Source: CANNDT01 sp945876205 (GTDB lineage Bacteria > Acidobacteriota > Vicinamibacteria > Vicinamibacterales > UBA2999). From it: a stretch of 57,600 nt of DNA. Positions 16,363 to 24,084 of this stretch are shown here, in pieces. The translations under genes were made by a program, and so were the position numbers. Numbering within the stretch: position 1 is the first letter of the stretch; every line of letters starts with the position of its first letter. The notes under the pieces are model-generated. The model ran no database searches, was not told the origin of the DNA, and was given only the letters and a program-made list of their open reading frames with translations. The stretch lies in assembly GCA_947503365.1 (NCBI GenBank), contig CANNDT010000018.1:1-57600 (forward strand), read 5' to 3'.

Positions 16363-16488
16363 CAGGCGTTCCGCGCGAAGGGCCCCGTGACGGAGCTTCT
16401 CTCGCGGATGCCCGTAAAAGTCATTCTGAACGCTGAGGCGGGCCTCCTTGGCGCGGCGGTGTACGCGGAGCAACTGGCCCGGTCGTAG
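16363..16488 (+). pseudogene. Fragment of a second glucokinase gene (3' end only)
   Basis: These 126 bases code, in frame, for QAFRAKGPVTELLSRMPV... LGAAVYAEQLARS and a stop. They match the last part of glk (from 12338) with about ten differences in the first 105 bases, mostly at third codon positions. The tail after VYA is different (EQLARS versus QALAESEPHSR). The fragment begins exactly at the right core of the last attC-like site. It comes from a diverged glk, not from a recent copy of the present one. The C-terminal end of the exonuclease frame lies antisense within it. Confidence 0.8.
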
Positions 16489-17284
16489 CCACCGGATTTT
16501 TCCAGAGCAGCTCGTCGACCGAGTCGAATAGCGGGATATCGGTCCTGAGCGTCGCGAGATCTCGAAACAAGAACGCGCGGTCGCGCTCGGCGGCCAGCAC
16601 GCGCGCCAGGGCGGCAGGATTGGCCGCGTTCACGCCCCAGGTGCGCGAATCGGCCGGGATGGCCTCGAGGCGTCCGAACTTCGCGAGCACGGCTGCGGTC
16701 GATTTCGCGCCCCATCCAGCCAGCCCCGGGTAGCCGTCGGCGGTGTCCCCGACGAGCGCCAGGTAATCGGGTATCGACTCAGGCAGCACACCAAACTTCG
16801 CGAGGATACCGCTCTCATCGAGCGTCGTCCTCGTTCGCCGGTTCATCTGCACGACGCGCGTCCCACGGACACACTGCGCAAGATCCTTGTCGGGGGTGCA
16901 GATGATCACGCGCTCCACGCGAGGGTCGAGGGCGGCCTTCGCCGCAGCGGCCGCCAGCGCATCATCCGCTTCACACTCGACCATCGGCCACACCACAACG
17001 CCAAGTTCCGCCAGCCCCTGTTCGAGCATCGGAAACTGGGCCCACAGCTCGGGCTCGATGCCCTCTCCAGTCTTATAGTCAGGCCACATCGCATTGCGGA
17101 ACGATTCGATGACGTGGTCGGTGGCGACGCCCACGTGCGTCGCCCCGCCCTTGATCATCGTCAGCACGGAGTTGAGGACGCCACGCACCGCCGCCACCTC
17201 CTGGCCATCCTTGTCACGCGCGGATGGCAGGGCGTAGTAATGCCGAAACAGCTCGTAGGTGCCGTCGATTAGGTGGACATCCAT
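16421..17284 (-). CDS. 5'-3' exonuclease/flap endonuclease-like protein
   Basis: The ATG at 17284 (MDVHLIDGTYELFRHYY) fits the family start better than one four codons upstream. The product has 287 residues. It has the acidic nuclease centre of the PolA 5' nuclease family: D in HLIDGTYE, VATDHVIESFRN, ECEADDALA, and VIICTPDKDLAQC. A helix-hairpin-helix follows (LVGDTADGYPGLAGWGAKSTAAVLAKFG). It probably cleaves RNA or flap structures in replication or repair. Stand-alone copies exist beside the PolA domain. The final 22 residues are encoded antisense to the glk fragment, so the original C-terminus seems replaced. Confidence 0.85.
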   Translation of the reverse strand: MDVHLIDGTYELFRHYYALPSARDKDGQEVAAVRGVLNSVLTMIKGGATHVGVATDHVIESFRNAMWPDYKTGEGIEPELWAQFPMLEQGLAELGVVVWPMVECEADDALAAAAAKAALDPRVERVIICTPDKDLAQCVRGTRVVQMNRRTRTTLDESGILAKFGVLPESIPDYLALVGDTADGYPGLAGWGAKSTAAVLAKFGRLEAIPADSRTWGVNAANPAALARVLAAERDRAFLFRDLATLRTDIPLFDSVDELLWKNPVATTGPVAPRTPPRQGGPPQRSE

Positions 17285-17381
17285 TGCAGGCTCCAACGGC
17301 CCGAGACCGAATCTTGGCGAGTGACTCCGAGAGCCGACATCGGCGGGATTATAGCCGCGACACCGGTACCTGGCATCGGGA

Positions 17382-18551
17382 TCAGGCCTTGATCCGCAAT
17401 TCCCCTTGCTCCCATGGCGGAAGCACGCGGATCAACACGGCCAGGATCACGAACGGCAGGACCATGATCACAAGCGCCGGCAACAGTCCTTCGCGCGTCG
17501 CAAAGGCCATCTTGTAGGTCGTGTAGCCAAGGAGGCTCTTTGAGAACAGCTGGCCGCCGATGACGACGTTCCAGCGCATGGCGAAGATGCCGACGATCGT
17601 CAACACGCCGGCGACGCCGTAGATGTGGCGACGAGCGGCGTCGCCAAATCGCACGATCTGCACGGCCGCCAGCATCAGGATGGGCAGCAGCGTGCCGAGA
17701 CAGATCTGGATCACGATGTGCGAGTAGAAGAGGCTGGTCTTGACCATGAAATCAAGCGCCCCGAATGATTCGCCGGCTTCATAGATCCGATGGATCAGGT
17801 CCAGCATCTCCAGCGAGAAGTCGATGACGAAGGCGTAGAAGAGATAGCGCGCGATCGTGTCGAGACACAGCATGTCCATGCGCACGCGCCGGAGCCACGA
17901 CAGCGCCATGTACAGCAGCATGACCGCCGCGATGCCAGACACCATGGCGGAAAAGATGAAGACGACCGGCATGAGGGGCGAGGACCACCAGGGATTGGCC
18001 TTGACCGAGCCGAAGATGAACCCGACGTAGCCGTGCAGGAGGAACGCCGAGGGAATGCCGATGATCGTGATGACTCGGCCGATGCGGTCGTCAATCCGTA
18101 GCGCCTCGGGACTGATGTCATCCGACCACAGCGTGAGCACGCCGTAGATCGCACGCTTCACGCCCGTACTCGCCCGCCAGGCCAGGACCAGGTCCTTGCG
18201 GTAGTCGAACCAGATCTCGAGGACCAGGACACCCATCAGGTACCAGAGATAGACGAAGCCGAACATCGCCATCGCCGATTCGGTATGGGGCGTGATGTAC
18301 ATCTCGAGCGAGCGTTCGGGATGGCCGAGGTGCATCTGCAACGGCAGCGGGGCAACGATGAGGAACGCCAGGGCCGTGAGGAGCGCCAGGCGGTAGGTCG
18401 GCCGCACGGCCACCACATTGAAGACGCGCTCGAGTGACGCGAGGATGAACGCCCCGGCCACCAGCCCCGTGAGGAACGGATAGAGGACGATGAGGATGCT
18501 CCACTGAAGCTCGATCTCGTTGGGGTAGATGAATCCAATGAAGGGAGACAT
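17382..18551 (-). CDS. NrfD/PsrC-like membrane quinol subunit
   Basis: This 389-residue protein is almost wholly hydrophobic, with eight to ten membrane helices, starting MSPFIGFIYPNEIELQWSILIVLYPFLTGLVAGAFILAS. It has NrfD family features (LGHPERSLEMY-type loop after the second or third helix). GTG at 18557 is an alternative start; AGAGGG lies better before the ATG at 18551. NrfD proteins oxidise or reduce menaquinol in the membrane and pass electrons to an FeS partner. The FeS gene ends nine bases upstream and a cytochrome c gene precedes that, forming a three-gene module. No catalytic molybdopterin or other terminal subunit is in the window. Confidence 0.88.
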   Translation of the reverse strand: MSPFIGFIYPNEIELQWSILIVLYPFLTGLVAGAFILASLERVFNVVAVRPTYRLALLTALAFLIVAPLPLQMHLGHPERSLEMYITPHTESAMAMFGFVYLWYLMGVLVLEIWFDYRKDLVLAWRASTGVKRAIYGVLTLWSDDISPEALRIDDRIGRVITIIGIPSAFLLHGYVGFIFGSVKANPWWSSPLMPVVFIFSAMVSGIAAVMLLYMALSWLRRVRMDMLCLDTIARYLFYAFVIDFSLEMLDLIHRIYEAGESFGALDFMVKTSLFYSHIVIQICLGTLLPILMLAAVQIVRFGDAARRHIYGVAGVLTIVGIFAMRWNVVIGGQLFSKSLLGYTTYKMAFATREGLLPALVIMVLPFVILAVLIRVLPPWEQGELRIKA

Positions 18552-18560
18552 GAACACCCT

Positions 18561-19325
18561 CTAGCGAACCGATCCGTCGAGGCCGTTGTAATACACCTTC
18601 GACCCGGTCGCCATCTGCGGTTTCAGCACGTGAATCTTGTGCGTACGGATGAACTCGTGCACGGGGTCCTTCGGGTTCTTCAAGTCCACGAGCTGTCGCG
18701 CGCCGGTCGGGCACACCTCGGCGCACGCCGTGGTCAGGCCCTTCGTGATGCGGTGATAGCAGAGCGTGCACTTGTCGGCCGTGAGCGTGCGCGGGTCGAT
18801 GTAGCGGCAGCCGTACGGGCACGCCTGAACGCAGTACCGGCAGCCGAGACAGCGCGACTTGTCGATGAGCACGACACCATCCGGGCTGTGGAACGTCGCG
18901 CCCACCGGGCAGACCTGCGTGCAGGGCGAATCCACGCAGTGGTTGCACATCTTCGGCACGAAGAACGTCTTCATCGTGCCGTTGGCTGCGCCGATCGGCT
19001 CGAAGCCGTCGATGCCGCCGTCCGGCGAGTCGACCAGCGGATGATCCGGATCCTCGGGGTCGATCCGGTAGCGCTCGACCCACGTGCGGAAGCAGCCATC
19101 CTGGTCCGGAACGTCGTTCTCTTCCTTGCACGCACGGACGCAGTTGCCCGATCCGATGCACTTGTCGATGTCGATGGTCATCCCCCACCAGTGGGCCGTG
19201 GCCGAGTAGTTGGGCGCCTGTTCGGCCGCGCCCCTCACGACGTACTCCCACGCGACCGTCGCCGCGCCGGTCAAGAGGATGTATGTCCCCGCGTCCTTCA
19301 GAAATTCGCGACGGTCCTGATTCAT
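18561..19325 (-). CDS. Tat-exported 4Fe-4S ferredoxin subunit (NrfC/DmsB/PhsB-like)
   Basis: This 254-residue protein starts with a twin-arginine signal (MNQDRREFLKDAGTYILLTG). It has four cysteine groups for four 4Fe-4S clusters: CIGSGNCVRAC, CNHCVDSPCTQVCP, CLGCRYCVQACPYGC and CTLCYH...CAEVCPTGA. This is the electron-wire subunit that sits outside the membrane between an NrfD-type quinol subunit and a periplasmic partner. It lies 13 bases after the tetraheme cytochrome gene and is followed at once by the NrfD gene, so the three are one operon. The real partner enzyme is unknown. Confidence 0.92.
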   Translation of the reverse strand: MNQDRREFLKDAGTYILLTGAATVAWEYVVRGAAEQAPNYSATAHWWGMTIDIDKCIGSGNCVRACKEENDVPDQDGCFRTWVERYRIDPEDPDHPLVDSPDGGIDGFEPIGAANGTMKTFFVPKMCNHCVDSPCTQVCPVGATFHSPDGVVLIDKSRCLGCRYCVQACPYGCRYIDPRTLTADKCTLCYHRITKGLTTACAEVCPTGARQLVDLKNPKDPVHEFIRTHKIHVLKPQMATGSKVYYNGLDGSVR

Positions 19326-19338
19326 CGATCGGTCCTCG

Positions 19339-19845
19339 CTATTGGCCGTCGGGCCTGGGACGATGCGGCCTGTGGCAATCGACGCACGCGTCGTCGCCGC
19401 TGTGATCGACCCTCAGGATCTGCGGCTGGGTGTCTGGCCGCCCGGCCAGTTGCGCGTGGCAGCCGAGACAGAGCTGGTTGCCGCCGACCGTGGCGACCGG
19501 CGCGGATGGATTGCCGACGTGCGAAGCGAGCGGCCCGTGGCACGTCTCGCACCGGAGCACGAAGTGTCTGTTGTCCTTGACCGGGTCGGCCTCAGCCGGC
19601 ACGGCGCCCGTCTGGGCGCCCGGAAGGTCATAGGTGCCGCCGTGGCATGGTTCGCAGGCCGCGCGGCCCGCGTAGGCAATCGGGCGCGCTTTGGCGTCGT
19701 CGAGCGCGCCGGCGCGATAGAACCCGTAGACGCCGAAGTCGGACGGGAGCGCCACTGACCGCAGCACGAGGAAGGCCACGAACCCGAGCAGCAGAACCGC
19801 TCCGACCCGCAGCACGTGCTGGCTGTGACGAAAGCGATCGCGCAT
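19339..19845 (-). CDS. Membrane-anchored tetraheme cytochrome c
   Basis: The ATG at 19845 is chosen; an earlier ATG ten codons upstream is possible. The product has 168 residues with an N-terminal membrane anchor (VLRVGAVLLLGFVAFLVLRSVAL). Four CxxCH haem motifs follow: CEPCH, CETCH, CLGCH and CVDCH. It resembles the multihaem subunits found with NrfD and FeS proteins. It probably accepts or donates electrons on the outer face of the membrane. It is the first gene of the cytochrome-FeS-NrfD operon. The 149 bases upstream (19846-19994) hold no gene. Confidence 0.88.
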   Translation of the reverse strand: MRDRFRHSQHVLRVGAVLLLGFVAFLVLRSVALPSDFGVYGFYRAGALDDAKARPIAYAGRAACEPCHGGTYDLPGAQTGAVPAEADPVKDNRHFVLRCETCHGPLASHVGNPSAPVATVGGNQLCLGCHAQLAGRPDTQPQILRVDHSGDDACVDCHRPHRPRPDGQ

Positions 19846-19994
19846 GCGGGCGGTGTTGCAAGGCATCCGCCACACCGAATCGGGCAGCGCAGTCTATCCC
19901 CTCCCATGTGATTCGGCGATGAGCGGTCGATTTTTTCCACGTTGGCGCGGGTTATTCCCCGGCCGCGGAAGCTCGTCCCGGTTGGATTGTGCGC

Positions 19995-21686
19995 CTACTT
20001 CTTGTCCATATCCTCGAGCGCGCGCACGCCAGACCGCATTCCCGCCAGCCATGTCACGACGCTCAGCACCACGGCGAGCGCAAAACTCGCCACCATGAGG
20101 ATCTCGCGGGTCGTCGAGAGCCGGAAACCCCGAAGACGGCTGAACATCCAGAGCGATGACGGCCAGCCGAGCAAGCCAATCATGACGATGATGTAGAGGA
20201 CGCCGAGGATCATGAAGGCGATGCCGCCGTACGATCCCGCGGCCTGCGTCGGGTCCGCCCCGAAGCGCGGATACCGTGCGCCAAGGCCGGTGGCCAGGCC
20301 CACCAGCGCGAAGGTCATGAAGGCGATCGCCAGCGCGGCCACGACCTTCAGGAACGGATCGACGCCAAGAAACTGATTCGCGGTGATCGTCAATAGTTCG
20401 GTCAGCACCAGGATCGGGATCAGGCCGGTCCAGAACTTTGACCAGAGGAAGTCGCGCAACGACACGGGCGCCGTCCGGATGATCCAGAAGGCATTGCCTT
20501 CGGCCGAGACCGCTGGAAATACGAAACGCACGGCGACGGTTGCGACGACGAAGCCGGCGAGGCCGAGGTTCACGAAGGCGTACAGGTTCTTGATCACGCC
20601 GCTCATGTACGGGATGCGACCGAGGTCGAAGGCGCGGAAATTGTAGAGATACAAGAGCACGAGGGCCGAGAGCGGGAGGAGCTGCAGCCACTGGCTGACA
20701 TCACGCAGGAAGACCTTCAGATCCTTGACCAGCAGTTGCCGCCGCACCACCGAGAGCGGCAGCGCCTGTGCGAGCCGGTCGACGAAATGAAACCGCGTGA
20801 ACTTCGTCCGTGGCGCCTCCTGCGAGCGGCTGTAGCCGGAGAAATGCCAACGCTCCTGCGCGGCTCCGAGGATGGCGGTGAAGGCGCAGGCCGTCGTCCA
20901 CAGCGCGGCGCCGTGCAGCCAGTCGAGGCCTCCCTGGAGCGACGCAAAGAGCGACTCCCCGGCCCAGAATGACGGCAGCATCGGCGTGACCGGCGACTGC
21001 AGGGTCGCGAAGAAGTCGGTGATGTCGGGGAGCGATTCGACGCGAAGGAGCTGTTCCGGCTGGATGAACCGGAGGAGCAGCACGAGGGCCGCGGCGAACA
21101 GGAGGCTGACGAGCATCAAGAGGTCGCGAGCACGTCGAGCCGGAAACACGTTCACGAGCAGCAGGGTTGCAGCGCTGCCGACCGCCACCGGGATGATGGA
21201 GAACGGCACGATCGTCAGTGCCGCGGTGAGGTAATAGCCCGGAGGCGCGCAACGCGCGACACCGACGCCAACCAGCACCGGAAGGACGAAGATCACCACC
21301 ATCCACGACGCCTGCGCAACGGTGCGCGTGAAGCGCGCCATGAACAACCGGTGCGCGGCGACGGGCGCAATCATCAGCAGCCGCAGATCGTCGGCGAGGA
21401 AGAACGTCGAGAGCGAGGTGACGACGCCGCTGAAGGCGAGGAACGCAAGAAACGTGAGAAACAGCCAGGAGAGTCCCAGGCGCAGCAGGTAGTCGCCGAA
21501 CTCCTCGTACGAGGAGAGCTGCGTCGTGAGCCAGTACGCACCGGAGAACAGGGCTCCGCACACCACGATCGCGACCAAGGCGAACAGGCACGCGCGCATG
21601 AAGTCGCCGCGCTGACGACGGCGCGCCCGGTTGCTCGACGCCCAGAGCTGCGGCAGGAGCAGGAAGGGAAAGGGCGGCGTGCTCAT
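19995..21686 (-). CDS. ABC-2 type transporter permease
   Basis: This 563-residue protein starts at the ATG (21686) that overlaps the stop of the ATPase gene (ATGA). A long frame upstream is only a shadow of that gene. It has about twelve hydrophobic segments, beginning MRACLFALVAIVVCGALFSGAYW, and ends VVTWLAGMRSGVRALEDMDKK. Large permeases of this kind occur with a single ATPase as exporters. The substrate is unknown. It is the last gene of an operon with the ATPase, a transglutaminase-like protein and probably egtB-egtD. The intimate overlap with the ATPase gene supports a physical complex. Confidence 0.82.
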   Translation of the reverse strand: MSTPPFPFLLLPQLWASSNRARRRQRGDFMRACLFALVAIVVCGALFSGAYWLTTQLSSYEEFGDYLLRLGLSWLFLTFLAFLAFSGVVTSLSTFFLADDLRLLMIAPVAAHRLFMARFTRTVAQASWMVVIFVLPVLVGVGVARCAPPGYYLTAALTIVPFSIIPVAVGSAATLLLVNVFPARRARDLLMLVSLLFAAALVLLLRFIQPEQLLRVESLPDITDFFATLQSPVTPMLPSFWAGESLFASLQGGLDWLHGAALWTTACAFTAILGAAQERWHFSGYSRSQEAPRTKFTRFHFVDRLAQALPLSVVRRQLLVKDLKVFLRDVSQWLQLLPLSALVLLYLYNFRAFDLGRIPYMSGVIKNLYAFVNLGLAGFVVATVAVRFVFPAVSAEGNAFWIIRTAPVSLRDFLWSKFWTGLIPILVLTELLTITANQFLGVDPFLKVVAALAIAFMTFALVGLATGLGARYPRFGADPTQAAGSYGGIAFMILGVLYIIVMIGLLGWPSSLWMFSRLRGFRLSTTREILMVASFALAVVLSVVTWLAGMRSGVRALEDMDKK

Positions 21687-22435
21687 ACGATCTCGTCGAT
21701 CTCCTGCAGCCCGCTGCCGCCGGTCAGCTTCAGGAAGACCGACGTCAGTTGATCGTCGCCGGTGTCCCCCAGCCTGCGCACCTCGTCGACGGTGCCCTGC
21801 GCGATGATGCGTCCCTTCAGGATGATGCTGATGCGATGCGACATCTCCTCGGCCACTTCGAGCGTGTGCGTGCTCATCAGGATGGCGACACCGCGCTCGC
21901 TCATGCGGCGAAACACGTCCTTGATGAGGCGCGCGCCGCGCGGGTCGAGACCCACCATCGGTTCGTCCACCGTCACGGCCTGCGGCCGATGCAGAAATGC
22001 CGCGCACATCACCAGCCGCTGCTTCATCCCGTGCGAAAAGCTCTCAACCAGCTCGTTCTCCCACTTGCGCAGCTCGAACAGGTCGAGCATCTCGTGCACG
22101 CGGTCCGCGATCCCCGCGCCGTCGAGGCCGTAGAGCCCGCCGTGAAAGCGCAGGAACTCGGCGGCCGTGAGCTTTTCGTAGATGAAGGGCCGGTCGGGGA
22201 TGAAGCCCATCGACGCCTTGGCGGCTTCGGGCTCGCGCGCAAGGTCGTGGCCGTTGACGACGACGCGGCCCGAGGATGGGCGCAGCAACCCTGAGATCAT
22301 GCGAAGCGTGGTCGTCTTGCCGGCGCCGTTCGGCCCGAGGAATCCGTGGATCTCGCCCGGCTGGACCTCAAGGGTGATGCCATCGACCGCCGTGAACGTG
22401 CCGTAGCGCTTGACCAGGTCGTAGACCGCGATCAT
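21683..22435 (-). CDS. ABC transporter ATPase
   Basis: This 250-residue protein has every ABC ATPase motif: Walker A GPNGAGKTTT near residue 37, the Q-loop region GFIPDRPFIYEKLTA, the signature SFSHGMKQRLVMCAAFLHRP, Walker B AVTVDEPMVGLDP, and the H-loop STHTLEVAEEM. It energises the permease encoded next. Start and stop overlap both neighbours by four bases (ATGA), so the three genes are translationally coupled. The CcmA/NatA-like subtype suggests an exporter. Confidence 0.93.
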   Translation of the reverse strand: MIAVYDLVKRYGTFTAVDGITLEVQPGEIHGFLGPNGAGKTTTLRMISGLLRPSSGRVVVNGHDLAREPEAAKASMGFIPDRPFIYEKLTAAEFLRFHGGLYGLDGAGIADRVHEMLDLFELRKWENELVESFSHGMKQRLVMCAAFLHRPQAVTVDEPMVGLDPRGARLIKDVFRRMSERGVAILMSTHTLEVAEEMSHRISIILKGRIIAQGTVDEVRRLGDTGDDQLTSVFLKLTGGSGLQEIDEIV

Positions 22436-24054
22436 CGGTCACACCTGCAGGTGCCCGCCTCGTCCGACGTGGTGTTGGGTGGCAGCGGCGGAAGGGCCAC
22501 CACTTCGCGTCCAACCAGAATCGGGTTGGCGTTGGCAACGAGGTCGAGGTCGAGAACCGTCAACTTGAGATGTCCGATGAGCGGCAGAATCGCCGCCTGC
22601 TTGTCGAGGCCGCCGCGCGCCAGCCGGATGTGGGTGGCATCCGCCGGAAACTGATTGAACGTGGGATCGACCGGAAGCCAGAGGCCGCGGCCGCCGCCCT
22701 CGTCGATGTAGACCTCTGGCCACGCGTGATAGTAGAAGGCGCCGGTGATGCCGCGCACGTAGACGAGCCCGACGGCGATGCGCGCCGGAATGCCGAGCGC
22801 TCGCGCCATCGCCACGTAGAGCGCCGTGTGCTCGTTGCAGTCGCCCACCTTCGTGCGCAGGACCTCGCGCGCAGACGGGAGGCTGACGGTCGGCTTCTTG
22901 TCGAGCAAGGCGTTGACATAGCGGGTCAACTGCTCGGCTCGCGCGCGGTCGCCCTGCACGCCGCGGACGGCCAGTTCCGCTTCAGCGACAATCTCCGGTG
23001 CGTCGCTTTCGATCAGCGGCTCCGGGCCGACGTAGCGGAGCACGTCCGGATCGGCCTGGCCGGCGCGAAGCAGCCTCGCGTCCTGAATCTCGATCGTGCC
23101 CGCGCCCGCGGTTTGTCCAACGCCGGTGAGATCAGGGTTCGCCAGATCCACCCCCTCGAGGGTGATTCGCAGGCGCTTGACGTCGCGCGAGTCGTCTATG
23201 CGCAACGCCTCTTCGGGCACCACCGCTGACATCTTCAGAAGGTCTGCCTGCACCCGCCCGGGGATGCCCATGCCTTGCGCGCGGTCGGCCGTCTCGCGCA
23301 CGGTCACGAGGCCGAGCGGACTCTCCTCTTTCACCACGTCTCCGGTGTCGGTCACCCAGGAGGTCGTCTTCAAGCCCTGAAAGGTCATGTCCACGCGAAA
23401 CGCCGGCACGGTCGTATCGCTCAGGCGGACGACTTCCCGCCGGCCGACTTTGACGTCGACCGGCGCGTTTCGCAGCGTGGCTGGATCGAAGATCGTCCAC
23501 TGATAGTTGGCGCCTGCCGTGATGCCGCGAGCGGCAAGCACGCGTGACAGGTTCAGCGTCATCACCGGCGCCTCGGGAAGCTCACGACGTTCGGTGCGCG
23601 TGCCGCCGGCGGAGGTGATGGAGATATTCAGGATGTAGCTGGGCGGAGCGTGCTCGACAGTGCCATGCACCTGGATGGCGCCGGTCCCGGGGTCGAGCGA
23701 GAAATCAAATGACTCGAGCGCGAACCGTTCGTCGACGCGCGCCGACGTGTGGAGCGTGGCCGCCGAATCCTGCCCGAAGAGCAGCATCTGGAGGCGGCCA
23801 TCCTCCTGCAGCTCGAAGCCCCCGTCGGTGCGGACGGTCTGGCTGACCGTGAAGCCGATTTTTTCGCCCCGGTAGTACAGCCCCCGCCAGACCGCCGTCG
23901 GGCCGTATCGCGCCAGGTCGGTCGCGAGATTTGCAGGCGCGGCCTGGATATAGGTGCGATTGATCAACACCGCCATAACGGCGACCCAGGCGATCAACAG
24001 GGCAACCGACACCGGACGGGTGATCGCGCGCGGAAGCGGCGTGAAGAATCGCAT
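22432..24054 (-). CDS. Transglutaminase-like membrane-anchored protein
   Basis: This 540-residue protein has an N-terminal membrane segment (VSVALLIAWVAVMAVLINRTYI). A long beta-rich region (about 60-340) follows, then a transglutaminase-type domain with the catalytic triad: Cys in KVGDCNEHTALYVAMARALGIPAR, His in FYYHAWPEVYI and Asp in WLPVDPTFNQFPAD. In bacteria such domains act as cysteine peptidases or cross-linkers outside the membrane; the reaction here is unknown. The stop overlaps the ATPase gene start. The gene begins 30 bases after the egtD stop. It may be functionally tied to the exporter. Confidence 0.85.
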   Translation of the reverse strand: MRFFTPLPRAITRPVSVALLIAWVAVMAVLINRTYIQAAPANLATDLARYGPTAVWRGLYYRGEKIGFTVSQTVRTDGGFELQEDGRLQMLLFGQDSAATLHTSARVDERFALESFDFSLDPGTGAIQVHGTVEHAPPSYILNISITSAGGTRTERRELPEAPVMTLNLSRVLAARGITAGANYQWTIFDPATLRNAPVDVKVGRREVVRLSDTTVPAFRVDMTFQGLKTTSWVTDTGDVVKEESPLGLVTVRETADRAQGMGIPGRVQADLLKMSAVVPEEALRIDDSRDVKRLRITLEGVDLANPDLTGVGQTAGAGTIEIQDARLLRAGQADPDVLRYVGPEPLIESDAPEIVAEAELAVRGVQGDRARAEQLTRYVNALLDKKPTVSLPSAREVLRTKVGDCNEHTALYVAMARALGIPARIAVGLVYVRGITGAFYYHAWPEVYIDEGGGRGLWLPVDPTFNQFPADATHIRLARGGLDKQAAILPLIGHLKLTVLDLDLVANANPILVGREVVALPPLPPNTTSDEAGTCRCDR

Positions 24055-24084
24055 ATTGGAGACGGGACCGGATCGCTTATCGGC

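Larger units (their letters stand above)
14994..16363 (+). repeat. attC-like site split by an IS701-family insertion
   Basis: With the insertion and one CTAA copy removed, the left core GCCTAAC (14994-14995 joined to 16293-16297) and right core GTTGGGC (16357-16363) enclose 59 bases. The inner parts pair as CGCTGCACCC with GGGTGAGAGCG, the L''/L' pattern with an extrahelical base. It shares several blocks with the site at 13604. It is the last site of the array and abuts the glk fragment exactly at its right core. Confidence 0.65.

Noticed and set aside
12474..16363. An integron integrase or attI site for the cassette array
   Set aside because: No tyrosine recombinase frame with the IntI patch is present anywhere in the window, and no promoter-bearing attI was recognised. 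The array is therefore called integrase-less.
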